DNA from: Stagonosporopsis chrysanthemi
Lineage: Eukaryota > Ascomycota > Dothideomycetes > Pleosporales > Didymellaceae
NCBI GenBank assembly: GCA_022560025.1
Contig: JAFISE010000020.1
Coordinates: 62,001 to 126,000 of the forward strand
DNA length: 64,000 nt
Direction: 5' to 3'
Position numbers and translations under genes: made by a program. Position 1 is the first letter of the stretch, and the number at the start of each line of letters is the position of its first letter. A model generated the notes under the pieces. It was not told the origin of the DNA. It saw only the letters and a list, made by a program, of their open reading frames with translations, and made no database searches. Shown in pieces: positions 43,226-54,279 of the stretch.

Positions 43226-45829
43226 ATGGCTGTCGCTTCGCCTACCACCACCCAACCTATTGAGGTCAAGAAGGTCGACGACACCAACAACGCAGCTGCC
43301 GCCCCCAAGAAGAGGAGAAGAAGAGCACCCGCTACTGGAGCCACAGAGGACTGCTTTTCTTGCAAGAAGCGTTCAATAAAGTGTGACCGGAGACGACCAT
43401 ACTGTGGACAGTGCGTCGAAATTGGAAAGGAATGTACCGGATACCGTACGACTCTGACTTGGGGCGTGGGCGTTGCCAGCCGTGGCAAGCTTCGAGGCAT
43501 GTCGTTGCCAATCGCCAAGTCGCCCCCTGCAACCGCTACCACCACCACTACCACCACACGGAAGGACTCCTCGGCGTCGAGTTCTGGCAACAATACTTCA
43601 AGCAGCGCCAGCCATCATTCGTCGAGCTTTAACAGCCGAGCCAGCGTTGACTTCGGTATCCATTCGCCCACGAGTCCCATGAGCCCTGGCAGCATCTACT
43701 CGGCGCCGCAGGAGTACCAGTACTTCGGTCCCACCAGCCCGATCCCTATTCCCTCACCATCCACACCGCTTGGATTCCCAATGCAGTCGCCTCGAGAGCA
43801 CTTTGACATGATGCACCACCCACTTGCTTCCAAGCTGCGAAGATCATCGCAGCTCTCCAGAGGACCTCTCCAGAGGTTACATACCTCAATACACATGCCC
43901 TTTGACGAGGGTGGTCTGTCAGCCTCGACCGCATCTCTCGGCACATATAGTGATAGCGACTTCCCTTCCCCTGGAGAATACCCCCACACACCTGCGGACG
44001 AGTTCCCCTTTGCAGACCCTTCTATCCCACGGTATTCGCCCTTCCACTCCTACGAACACACACAGATTAGCTCTGTGGATACGTTCTTCCACGAAGCCCC
44101 CCGGTCATTGCCCATGGCTGATGATATGAGCTCAAGCGTCAGCTCAGACCAAAGCTTGCAGGATTATGTCGAGATCAACTCCGCACAGCAGAGCATGGGC
44201 CCTGTTGCGATTCAGGATGTTTACGCGGAAGGGGATGTAAGCTCGAATTATAATGGATTGTCTCAGCCAGCTTTCTCATTTCTTCCTTCGGAGGGTACGT
44301 CAATGTCTTCTTACGGTTCCGGCCCCCTATCTCTCGACGTACTCGCGCTCACCACATCTATTCCTCAGAGTCTTGCCATCGCTTCGCCCCTTTCCCCTCG
44401 GATGCTATCCCTCATGGACTATTACGACAAATTTATATGCCCGGTACTGGTGGCTTTTGATGGTCCGTCCAATCCATATCGGATGCACATCATCCACTTG
44501 GCCATGCAAAACGACGAGCTTCAGAACGCCATCGCTGCGTTGGCGACAAATAACATGCGCATGCGCGGAGGCCTGGAGGGTCGACGGCTGAGCGCCCCTG
44601 GCGACTACCGCCTCATTCCTCAACATGCATACTCGCAAATGACTGCCCAAGAGCTAAGGGAAATGCACGGAGAACCAACCTCAGAGGAGAAGCACTACAA
44701 GGCTCAATCTATCGCCTTATTGAACAGAAAACTAGTGGACATCAACGGCTCGCAGGACGACTCCGTACTGGCCACTCTCCTCATCCTTTGCCTGTTCCAC
44801 GTTTGCGATTCAGGATTCACAAAGTTCAAGACCCAGCTGGCCGGGGTTCAAAAGCTACTTGCTATGCGAGACAGAACTGTACAGTCCGAGTTCGTTGGCT
44901 GGATCGAACAATTCTTCACATGGTTTGATGTCATGACAGCTGCTGTGAACGACCGCGAGATCGAAGTTCGCGGCGACTCTTTAGATATGATGAACCTTAC
45001 TGCCAATCTTGGCGCAATGGAGCATCACTCTGGTTGCGAGGGACGGCTTTTCAAGCTTATTGCCCGACTTGGAAGACTCAACCTGTTGAGTCAGAACAGA
45101 CCCGTACGAGAAAACGATGATACCCCCCAATCCTCTCCACGGCCTAAGAAAATGAACGACTTCTATTCTTTCAACTTCGACCACATTGACGGCAACGGCT
45201 GGGGCACCCCCATCATTGAAACGCAGGACCCTTTCGCTTCGGCGCGAGATGATCCCCGCTCCCCATTTTGGATTGAGTGGAACGATGTACGTGTGCGTCT
45301 ACAAGAGTGGGAGTTCGGACCTCCTGGTGAGAACTCTGCCGATTCCTGCGAAGCAACGTCATCGGTGCTTGCCATGTCACCCAACGATGCAGCGCTCCTT
45401 CACATCAGCGAGAGCTTCCGCTATGCCGCATTGCTCTACACCGAGCGTCTCGCTCATCCAACGTTGCCTGCCGGCGCTCTCAACTTCCAGAACCTTGTCG
45501 CACAAGGTCTATTTCACATCTCACAGATCGGCATAACAAGCTGTGTTAACAAGTTCCTACTCTGGCCGCTCTTCATCCTCGGCACAGAGTGCGTCGATCC
45601 TGAGCACCGCGCCGTTGTGCGACAACGTTGCGTCGAGATCCAACGCGAGAGCGGTTTCTTCAACAACCTCAGTGGTCTCGAGGTGCTTGAGCGCGTATGG
45701 CAGGACGATGACGAATGGATCGACGGCGACACGCAGGGCTCACGACAGGGCCCTTTTGGTACACTACAACAGGCGTTTCGGTGGAGAAAAGCGATGGACC
45801 GTGTTGATGGGGAGTACATTGTCATATGA
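43226..45829 (+). CDS. Zn2Cys6 fungal transcription factor
   Basis: A single uninterrupted 867-residue exon. A basic patch (PKKRRRRAP) precedes a binuclear zinc cluster with Cys at 43, 46, 53, 60, 63 and 70, spacing C-X2-C-X6-C-X6-C-X2-C-X6-C. Directly after it comes TWGVGVASRGKLRGMSLP, a segment I recall as conserved in one subgroup of fungal C6 regulators. A Ser/Pro-rich region follows (residues ~100-380), then a helical domain typical of the fungal-specific transcription factor region (LMDYYDKFICPVLVAFDG, DELQNAIAALATNN, LATLLILCLFHVCDSGF) that runs to the end. The protein should bind CGG-containing DNA in the nucleus. Target pathway is unknown; neighbours give no clue. Start chosen as the only ATG ahead of the zinc cluster, with A at -3. 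Confidence 0.92.
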   Translation: MAVASPTTTQPIEVKKVDDTNNAAAAPKKRRRRAPATGATEDCFSCKKRSIKCDRRRPYCGQCVEIGKECTGYRTTLTWGVGVASRGKLRGMSLPIAKSPPATATTTTTTTRKDSSASSSGNNTSSSASHHSSSFNSRASVDFGIHSPTSPMSPGSIYSAPQEYQYFGPTSPIPIPSPSTPLGFPMQSPREHFDMMHHPLASKLRRSSQLSRGPLQRLHTSIHMPFDEGGLSASTASLGTYSDSDFPSPGEYPHTPADEFPFADPSIPRYSPFHSYEHTQISSVDTFFHEAPRSLPMADDMSSSVSSDQSLQDYVEINSAQQSMGPVAIQDVYAEGDVSSNYNGLSQPAFSFLPSEGTSMSSYGSGPLSLDVLALTTSIPQSLAIASPLSPRMLSLMDYYDKFICPVLVAFDGPSNPYRMHIIHLAMQNDELQNAIAALATNNMRMRGGLEGRRLSAPGDYRLIPQHAYSQMTAQELREMHGEPTSEEKHYKAQSIALLNRKLVDINGSQDDSVLATLLILCLFHVCDSGFTKFKTQLAGVQKLLAMRDRTVQSEFVGWIEQFFTWFDVMTAAVNDREIEVRGDSLDMMNLTANLGAMEHHSGCEGRLFKLIARLGRLNLLSQNRPVRENDDTPQSSPRPKKMNDFYSFNFDHIDGNGWGTPIIETQDPFASARDDPRSPFWIEWNDVRVRLQEWEFGPPGENSADSCEATSSVLAMSPNDAALLHISESFRYAALLYTERLAHPTLPAGALNFQNLVAQGLFHISQIGITSCVNKFLLWPLFILGTECVDPEHRAVVRQRCVEIQRESGFFNNLSGLEVLERVWQDDDEWIDGDTQGSRQGPFGTLQQAFRWRKAMDRVDGEYIVI

Positions 45830-48078
45830 TCTTTCTGGTGGGCTGCAGCGGGATCTTGCATGTGTTGGGGATATGCAAGAGGGTCAGGGTTTGCATTGGT
45901 CGGGCAAAAGTGATGATGCACTGGAGCGATAACATTTAATTGTTTGGAAACATCGCGAGATGTTATGGGCATCGATACCCTGAAAACAACGATGCAGTAT
46001 GATCTGCGATCGAATAACGAAATGCACGAAAGCGTTACTGTTCTACTTTACCAACACACATCTTTCCTTGTGATCTCATACACTTTTATCATTCGTGACT
46101 ACACAGTCTGACAGTCCATGGAAACCCAAACCCAAATGGACGTCCTAATCCTCCAAACCCCCAGATCCGTTGCACAGCCCCATCCACCGGTGAGATGGCG
46201 GTCCCACAATGACCCCCTCGTGCACCACACCATCGCCTCAATGAACCCCTCAAACATCCTCGCTTATGTCCTTCACTCGCCAGCTCATCGCATGACCCAA
46301 TCTGCGACAGGATTGACCTCGGCCAGTCAGCATCCACACATTGCACACACAACTCAGGTCTGCAGATCTCCAGCATTTACCCCTCAGCCACCAACTCGCA
46401 CACAACGGTCTTACGACAGTCCACGACGCGGGCCCCACCGCGCTGCGAGCTGCGCCAAGCACCGGCTGTAGCGGCTGTAATTGGCTCCGGAGGGAGCGGC
46501 AATCAGCAGCGTAAGCAGCAGCATTCGGGGACGCCGCAAGCTGTGTTGGCAGGCAGGACGCGCACTCAACTCGCCTCCTGAACTCTGTTGCTGGCAACCA
46601 TGACAGGTGTGGCTGTGAAGAATTTGACGACAGCGTTGCGGCGGCTTGGGCGTGACGCGAGCTTGGGGGTTTGCAAGGCCGCTGAGGGCTGCGCTTGGCC
46701 CGGCGCCGTCCGGCTTGACGTCTGAGGGATCGTCGCAGATCTATGCCAGGTACTGTGGATCTGGTGTAGAACTACCTTGGTTTGGCCCTGCAGTGTCTGT
46801 CTTCTAGGTTGCATATGTGTAGCTGCGTGCAAGCTCCGAGCAACCACGTAGCCTGCTTGTACTCGCTACTGGGACAAGACGTGCTGCAAATGCGAGTACT
46901 GCTGGTATATCGTCTTGTCTCTATAACAGTAGCCGCAGGTCACATCTGGGGTGAGAGAGACTTCGGCACGGGAACGGAATGATAGCTTACCCCATGATTC
47001 CGATAAGGCAAAGCTACTGTTTCGTAAGGAGCAGCTTCGCCCTCAGAAGCGTTCAGTTTCCCGCCTCTTTCTTCGCATGAATCGCACCAGATAGCCAATC
47101 TCCGTGTGTGCATGCCTCACGTAAGGACGGTGTTGGATGGCGTTCTTACAAGAGATAGCAGAAGCGCCCGGCGGATTCGGATAGGCCGAGAGGTAGTATT
47201 CAAGACCGTACTACGGATCCAATAGCAACGCACAACGTGCTCGGCCCTCTTGTAACCGTGCTTAGTTTACAGCTAGACATTGCCTACACAAAGACTATTT
47301 ATGATCGACAAGCACCAGGCACTAAGTGCGCAGTTGCCTCCCTGGACACGCGACGAGAAATGGTTTTCTAAAACCGCGCGTGGTGTGCATGCAGATGTCG
47401 GTCCGTGATGCAGGTACCAAAGTGCCTTTTCGCATCGGGGTGTTTCGACTTATTTCCCTCCTTGTCTATATGTCGCCCACGTTTCCCAAAGCAGTAACCA
47501 CGGTGAAGGATTACCAGAACATGTGATTATGCGGGGAAAGGTAAACTGTACGTAAACAGCAAATTGCACGAAGGGCGGTGGACTGTATCAGCGTGTGGCA
47601 AACCTGGTGTAGGAGTAGGATGCGTGATTCAAGGGCAGCGGAGTGGCTGCGGGACCCACTGCTCGTCATTTCCGCTATGGATAAGCGGCGGTGACATCTC
47701 TTTGCGAAATCTGTCATTCTGTCTTCACAAGGCTATCACGAATGACAGAAAGAGTTTCGGATGAGGTTGCTGCTTCGGGTTAAGCTGTGAATTAGACTGT
47801 CACTGTGGCCGGCTCCGCTGAGACACAATGTGATTGGCTACGCTAGGTGATTCAGTGACGTATGGATAGGGAGATGCAATGGACTGCCGCGACTGCCATT
47901 GACTGCATGCAACTGCAACAATAACGTGTATGCGCCGGCTCGTACACAAGATCCACACGGCCCACAGCCCACTTGAAATACTAGTGTCCGCCTTTGAATT
48001 ATAGAGCTCCTGCGACTACTAGCGCTATCCACAATTCACTGTGGGATACTTTCGACCCCTCCCCCTCCAGCACTCCCC
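45830..48078. other. Intergenic, no gene seen
   Basis: About 2.2 kb between the convergent 3' ends of the Zn2Cys6 gene and the orphan protein gene. Only short frames are present and no RNA gene or motif was recognised. Confidence 0.5.
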
Positions 48079-48912
48079 TCAACGACCCCCATCCCAAACC
48101 CAGTACTCCACATCTCCTGACCTGACTTCAACACCCCTAAGCTTCGGTACCAATGGTAAAATCACAAAGGCGTTTCCGCCCAACCACCGCACACACACCC
48201 TTCCAGTACTCATTGAGCAGCCCTCACAAGCGAACTTATCCAACAAGTCCGACTCCACGTACCACCTATGAGTTCTAAGCCCGTGATAGTGTTGCTGAAG
48301 ACATCTCTGTCCGTTCATGTCCCTTGGATCGAAGCAAGACAGCTGGTGAGTGGCCAGTTCGAGCACGGAGAGTGGGATGAGATGGAAAGGGAGGGGGTCG
48401 GAGTTGCAAGCGTCGAGGGCGTAGAAGTCGTAAGGAATTAGTATATTAGAAGGGCGGATAGGTTGAATCAGATGGGTTGAAGTGTGGTAAGTGTGTGTCG
48501 CGCTGTTGTGCTTTGTGCTTGCTGTAGTGTCGGTGAAGTTGAAATACTCTGTCTCTTCCGTGATGGTGTTTGCTGTCTCAATACTTTGACCTTGCTCTTC
48601 AGCCCAACTGGCGATGAGGTCAGGGTCATTGGAAGCAAGTTCTACCGCATCGTCGTCTAGTGTTTCTTCACTGAAGCTTCGCATGTCTGCATCCTGACTG
48701 TGTGAACACTCTCCTCTGTCTTTGCTGCAAGTTAGGTGCGCTTCGGATGTATGATACGAGAAATGTGACGAATACGTGTCAGATTGGTCTGCTTGTTGTT
48801 CACGTTTACTGCGTTGGAACTCGTTGTCTTTCTTCCTTATGCTTTCCAGCAGACGTCTTAGACCGAAGGGCTTCTTACTAGGTCGCTCTTGCATATTAGG
48901 ATCTGTCACCAT
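48079..48912 (-). CDS. Orphan hypothetical protein, 277 residues
   Basis: A single 277-codon frame on the minus strand with A at -3 of the ATG. No family recognised. The N-terminus is basic and helical (PFGLRRLLESIRKKDNEFQR), the middle is acidic and Ser/Thr-rich, and the last ~110 residues look folded, with LPFHLIPLSVLELATHQLSC, HRWYVESDLLDKFACEGC, VCVRWLGGNAFVILPLVPKL and a terminal VEYWVWDGGR. The length without stops and the folded-looking C-terminus favour a real gene over chance. It sits alone in a gap of more than 5 kb, so it may be lineage-specific. No function is proposed. Confidence 0.55.
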   Translation of the reverse strand: MVTDPNMQERPSKKPFGLRRLLESIRKKDNEFQRSKREQQADQSDTYSSHFSYHTSEAHLTCSKDRGECSHSQDADMRSFSEETLDDDAVELASNDPDLIASWAEEQGQSIETANTITEETEYFNFTDTTASTKHNSATHTYHTSTHLIQPIRPSNILIPYDFYALDACNSDPLPFHLIPLSVLELATHQLSCFDPRDMNGQRCLQQHYHGLRTHRWYVESDLLDKFACEGCSMSTGRVCVRWLGGNAFVILPLVPKLRGVEVRSGDVEYWVWDGGR

Positions 48913-51280
48913 GATACGACTGCACAGTCATGATCTAGGCGTATATCACACTAAACGGGCAAAAGCCCGCCTCTTTAGCTACGAGGATGCGACGCAAACA
49001 AACCACGTCGTTCTTTCAGTGCTCGTTTTTTAGGGCATCATTCGAGCTTCAGCTGAAACAACAAACTCAGAAGGTGGTCCACACTGGCTCAAGGTTACAA
49101 GACATGTTCGCGCGAATGACATTTCAGATGCATTTACTCCTGTACATGCTGCTCCACACTGCAACACGTTCTGAACCTCTCCAGACCTCACCGAGACATG
49201 GACACTGAGACTGACAATATGACAAAGAGCTCATGGGCCACTCAGATCTTCACTGGTAGCGATTGTGCACCGTATCGTATCAACACCCACAATTCATCGC
49301 CGTCAATTCTGCTCGCCCTGCACATCAATCTGCCGTGGCCCGCAATGACTTCATCTTGAGTTAACGCACCTCAATAGCACAATCATGATTCGAGCATGTC
49401 TCTAGTCCATTTCTCAACCTTACAGCACAAGGCCCTCAACCGTTCGTCGACAGCGCATCGCGCGTGCCGCCATGCTGTTTTGTTAATCCATCCCACCCAA
49501 GCCTCAGCGGATCCCAAACAAGCAAACCTCACGACCGCAAGCCCGACCTTAACACATCCCACTAACTCCCTGCTGTACCCTGCTATGGCCTGTCGAAGCC
49601 TGCCCCGCTCATGCGCACCCAGACCATGTCCGCAGTTACACATGTCGTCGCAGGGACCTGTCGATGACCCCTGCACACTAGCCTTGCGCCTCCCTTCTCG
49701 AACTCCATCGCGCATCCAGCCCTAGCGCCGAGGGCCTAGTATCCGCGCCTCCATAGGTATCGAAGCGCATGTGATGCCTTGCAGTGCGATAAGGTGTGTA
49801 TGCTGTAGTGTTCTGGAAAGACGGGAGAGGAGTTCTGTGCAGGCAACGACATCTAGCTCCGGAGCTCGAGCTTGTTCCTGCTTTGACGCAGGCTGTGAAG
49901 CGGACTAGTTGCAGCGTGGGAGCGTGTTGCAGCGTGGGAGCGTGTTGCAGCGTGGGAGCGTGTGCCAGCGATGCTGTGGCTCGCAGCGCAAGGCAGTGCA
50001 GACTGCGCTTCCCGCTCGTGCAGCTCGCTTGCAGAGGCGTGCAGAAGCGCCTGGTGATGGAGATGCTAGGCTTGAAGCGCGGAAGAGACGGTTTTCCCAC
50101 TGCGGACGCAGTTAACTCTGTCCAGGCTGAAGGAGCAGCGCGCTGTTGATTGCGTGCTCGATTACCCCATTGGTGGACATGTGCACAGTGCCCTAGAGAA
50201 CGTTGAGGTAGATCGCAGCCTCGTATTTAGTGGATACCGCGTTGCACAGCTTCGTGCTGCAAGCTCCGTCTTCCATGAGCCGTCCGTTGCGAGGATGGAT
50301 ACAGCCGTCACTGGTCCCCTCGTTTCAGCAAACGGGCGGGCATGTCGCCCGTTCAAGCAGAGCTCCGAAGCCCTCTACAATGCCCAGAGATGATGTGACG
50401 ATCCAAGATTTTTGGTGCCATACAGCAGCCCGTAGGCCTTGAAGGGCAAAGCAGATCCTCAATCTCGAACGAGGCTAAGAACAGCCACGAGCAAGCTTCC
50501 AGAGCGTCCGGAAAAAACAAAAACACAGTACCCATCTCTCCGCATGCTACGGGTGACAGGTCGTGCAGATGCACACCACGTACTGTACTGTGACAGGTAC
50601 AGCTTGACGCATCAATAGCTTGTTCAAAATGTCGTGCATGTTTCAATAGTCTCTCTTACGCGAACAACACGATTGGTGAGAATGTGTGGGATATGCAATG
50701 GAAGTTCATGGAGAAGGATGCGGAATGCCTCGGCTGCCGTCGGGATCCAGGGTCGCGAGGCGAGCCGTGCTTCGATAACGTTCTGGAAGAGCAGGACTAC
50801 GATCCTGGACAACGAAGGTGCTTTCGAGCCCCTAATGTTACGGGGTGGCTTATGTCTCGTGATAGTAAGGTCATCATGATCGTGATTGTAAGTATGATCA
50901 CACGCTGCTGTATATTGCTCTGCTTCTTGTTGAGAGGCCCCCAATGAGTTGGCTTTTAGGTGTTGAAGTGTGGTATGATGCCCGGAGCTATCTGCTTTAG
51001 GAAGGTAGATAAATAGTGAGATGAATCTAGCTTTCAGCGGGTTAGAGGCGGTGAGCTGCGGAGGATGCTGGGAAATCCTGGCTAACAACGGTACGGGAGT
51101 GCAAGCGATGCGACTAGGGTGCGGTTAGGAAAATAGGAGCATTTTTCTGTCAGTGACATTCAATTCCACTTCACAATGATGGACGGCTCATGAAATGGTG
51201 ACGATAATGCATGTGAAGGCCCGAAGCTCAATTGCCGGTCCAAAATTACTCCCAATGTCGGTTGTTGAGCTTGTATGCCG
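48913..51280. other. Intergenic, no gene seen
   Basis: About 2.4 kb with only short overlapping frames. It contains a three-copy 18-bp tandem repeat (49908-49961). No RNA gene or regulatory motif was recognised. Confidence 0.5.
49908..49961. repeat. 18-bp tandem repeat, three perfect copies
   Basis: Unit GTTGCAGCGTGGGAGCGT occurs three times head to tail without a mismatch, in non-coding DNA. Confidence 0.9.
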
Positions 51281-53634
51281 CTACATGCTCATCTCGTCGG
51301 CGTCTTCTTCCCTGTAGCTCACCTTAGTCGCAGCAGCTCTGCCTGACCGTTCCCGTGCAGACGCGGGTCGTGCTGCTCGCTTCTGCACGGCAGGAGCCTC
51401 GTCTTCGTTGCCCGAATCGCTCAGCGGTGGAGAGCTGAGCCCCTCGTCATCAGTGGGGGATGGTGTAGGAGCAGCCTTCGGTGCCTTCTTCTTTGAAGAG
51501 CTAGCAGCCCGTTTGGGCGCCGTCTTCTTTGCTGGGGTCTTGACTTGATCAAGGCCTGCAGCTTCACTAGTGACGGAGGCATTGTCGGCGGCTGCAGTCT
51601 TCTGCTTCTTCTTGGCAGGAGTGGCGGCGCCCTCCTCTTTCTTCTTGATTACACGCTTCGGTGGCCGAAGCCATTCCTCCATGGTAGGTGGCCAATAAAC
51701 CCGCCCTTCAGGCCCGCCCATGCCCACTTCCTCATCAGGAACAATGGGAGGAGGCACGTCCTCCTCTTCTGCTTCTTCAAGCTTCGCATCGATGTCCTCA
51801 AGATCATCAGTCTTCTTGCTCTTCTTGGGCTTTTTCTTGGGCTTCGGCTTCCATGGCCTATTCTCGTCTGGCCGCTGATAGGGGATGATATCATTGATGC
51901 GGTCAAAGCCAGGCAACTTGAATGTCCGCATGAGCTCGAAGACGGCTTGTTCCTTATCCTTCGCCTCAATCATCAAGTCCATTGTGTCTGGACAAGGAGG
52001 GAAGGTCATCACACGCGGAGAATGCTTTCTTCGATCCCTCCCAGTGATGGCACCAGGACAGGGCTCAGAGTAGTGCATCTTTGGTGTGATATTCTTCTTT
52101 GACCACGTCTCGAGGATCGCTGGATACATGTCCATGATATCCTTTGTGCCTTCCCGTAGCTCAGTGTTGTCGAAGAGAATATTGTGATGGTGGAAGTCCA
52201 ACACGAACGGGATGTTCAGCTCCTGGCACAATGGTAGTAGCTCGTGAGCATTCCACACAACATCATCATTCTCAAGAACAAGTCGTTTTTTGACGCCGTC
52301 TGAGAGCCTCGCATAGTTCTCACGGAACCTCTCCAGCGCAGCGGGCTTATCGCCGAAAGCACCGCCCAGATGCATGATCATGACAGCGTCGCGATCTTGC
52401 TGCGGTGGAAGCTTTAGCAAAGACAGCATCTCGGCATGGTACTCGAGGTCACGCATGGCGTTGTCAATGACTGATTTCCGTGGCGAGCCCAACTGCGTAA
52501 ACTGCCCAGGATGCGTCGTAACTCTGTGACCTAACTCTCCAATGACTTTGCCAGCTTCGGCCAGAGCCTCTGCAGCGAAGGGTTCAAGCTTGTAGCCGTA
52601 CTCCTCGTGACTTGCGAATGGAAACATCTCACTGCTCAGTCGCATGAACTTGATGCCGTATTTGTCATTCCACCGAATCATCTTGATGATGTCTCGCACG
52701 TTGGCCAGACACAGCTCCTCAACATACTTCTGTCCGCGTACATGATCGGCCGGCTGATCCTTATCAGGGCGGTTCTTGGTAGTATGCTCGGGCTGAGAGG
52801 GGTCCTTCAGCGGGTGGCGATGTTCGATGATGCTCGCGATTCTGCATGTTCTGGAGCTGAACACGGGAGGATTGGCGTTTCGAAGGTAGGTGTTGAGACA
52901 AGCCTGGTGTGCATATCAGCCTGGTTAGGTTGCGTGGGGTTATGCAGGGGACGTACATATCCTAAACGCCCCTTCCACGGAAGAGGAAGGTATTCAGAAT
53001 TTACAGGAGGAGGCCGTGCGAGGGCTCGCTTGAGCTCCACTTCATCCCCCTCGCCGTCTACAGCTTCGCCTTCAGCATCGCCAGCGACACCTGCATCTTC
53101 TTCTGGGGCCGTGCCGTTCTCCACAGCGCTATTTACCGGTGCGATAGTGCCTTCTCCGCCCTCTGTCTTCACATGCGTAGCGCCAGCCTTCTTTCTCTTG
53201 GCTCTGCCAGGCGCTGGCACTGCAGAAGTGGCACCAGCTTGGTCAATGCTTTCGGCACCTGTCAGTGGAGCTGTCTTGATCACCGTGGTTGCATGCTGTG
53301 AGGTCCGAGGCTTAGCTGAGGCCGCATTGATACCGTTCACAGCAATGCCGGCGTTGATGTCGTGCTGATGCAGGTGGGCCTCTTCTTCGGCGCATTCATG
53401 CCCATCCGGTGAAGCCCGTGTAGCATTGGGCGCATCTAGGATATCCGGATTTGTGTCTGGATTCATGACTGCAGCGCCCCCACGGGAAGACTGTCGGCGT
53501 GGCGGCTTCTTGTCCTTTCCTGCAGCATTCGAAGGTAGGGGCACTTCAGAGCGGCGTATCTTCGAACGGTCGACAGGTGCTCCACCGGCCACAGGCGATG
53601 CAGCTGCTGTTGATGCCTTCCGTTTTGGAGGCAT
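51281..53634 (-). CDS. uve1: UV-damage endonuclease (UVDE/Uve1)
   Basis: Predicted exons 53634-52957 and 52903-51281 with a 53-nt phase-0 intron give 766 residues. UVDE nicks DNA 5' to cyclobutane dimers and 6-4 photoproducts, starting an excision repair route independent of NER. The splice restores RLGYACLNTYLRNANPPVFS, the conserved start of the fold. Later blocks: RLSSEMFPFASHEEYGY, GHRVTTHPGQFTQLGSP, MIMHLGGAFGDK, RLVLENDD, FVLDFHHHNI and MHYSEP, which hold the His/Glu/Asp metal ligands of the TIM-barrel site. The N-terminal ~220 residues are disordered and basic, and the C-terminal ~200 are Lys/Ala/Pro-rich, both likely nuclear and DNA-binding. The start used is MPPKRKAST (G at -3). An in-frame ATG at 53739 adds 35 residues resembling a mitochondrial presequence. 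Confidence 0.93.
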
Positions 53635-54279
53635 GGCACGAGGATGAGGGAGCGTACGAAGGCTGTGCGAGACGAGCAGCGCTCGCTGTCCTGTTCGATA
53701 TGGGATGAGAGGGCACAGGATCTGTACAGTTCGTAACATCAAAAGAAAAAGTTAGGATCCGAGTGATGAAAAGGACATTACACGTTCACAGGAACCGGGT
53801 CCAGAGTCTTGCATCTGAAAGTCATGTTGGGTGAGAAACGCGTCAAGTTCTGAACGCCTCGCGACAGACAGTGATGTCATGCTAAATGATTGTTCAGATC
53901 TGGTTAGATCGACAGACTCGATCGATTTCGCGATAAGCGAGGTACCCCTGCCTAGACTGTGAACATCTCGCGACTTCATTGTCCGCAAAGTGTAAGAGTC
54001 TTCATTTGTGAAGCGACACGAGTGGTCCGACAAGGAAGCTTGCTGTGACAGTCATATAGATCACTTAATTCTATATGGAATGAACACAGAGTGCAAGGGG
54101 AGAGATGCACATAATATACCAAACAACAATACTGTATATAGCTTGCATAATACTCGTGACACTATAACAAGTGTACCCTGGCGGTAGTGACAGGACACGG
54201 GTATCCATTCTCTCTCACCAGTAACCTCAATACAAAAGCACCAACGCCTTCCCTACATGCATAAATCCATCTCTCTACC
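53635..54279. other. Intergenic, no separate gene seen
   Basis: 645 bp between the UVDE start and the xanthine dehydrogenase stop, both on the minus strand. The first ~105 bases may be an optional N-terminal coding extension of UVDE. A 93-codon minus frame (53752-54033) has no recognisable features. A/T-rich sequence near 54060-54180 may belong to the 3' flank of xanthine dehydrogenase. Confidence 0.5.

Noticed and set aside
53752..54033. 93-codon minus-strand frame upstream of UVDE
   Set aside because: A stop separates it from UVDE and no homologous feature was recognised.
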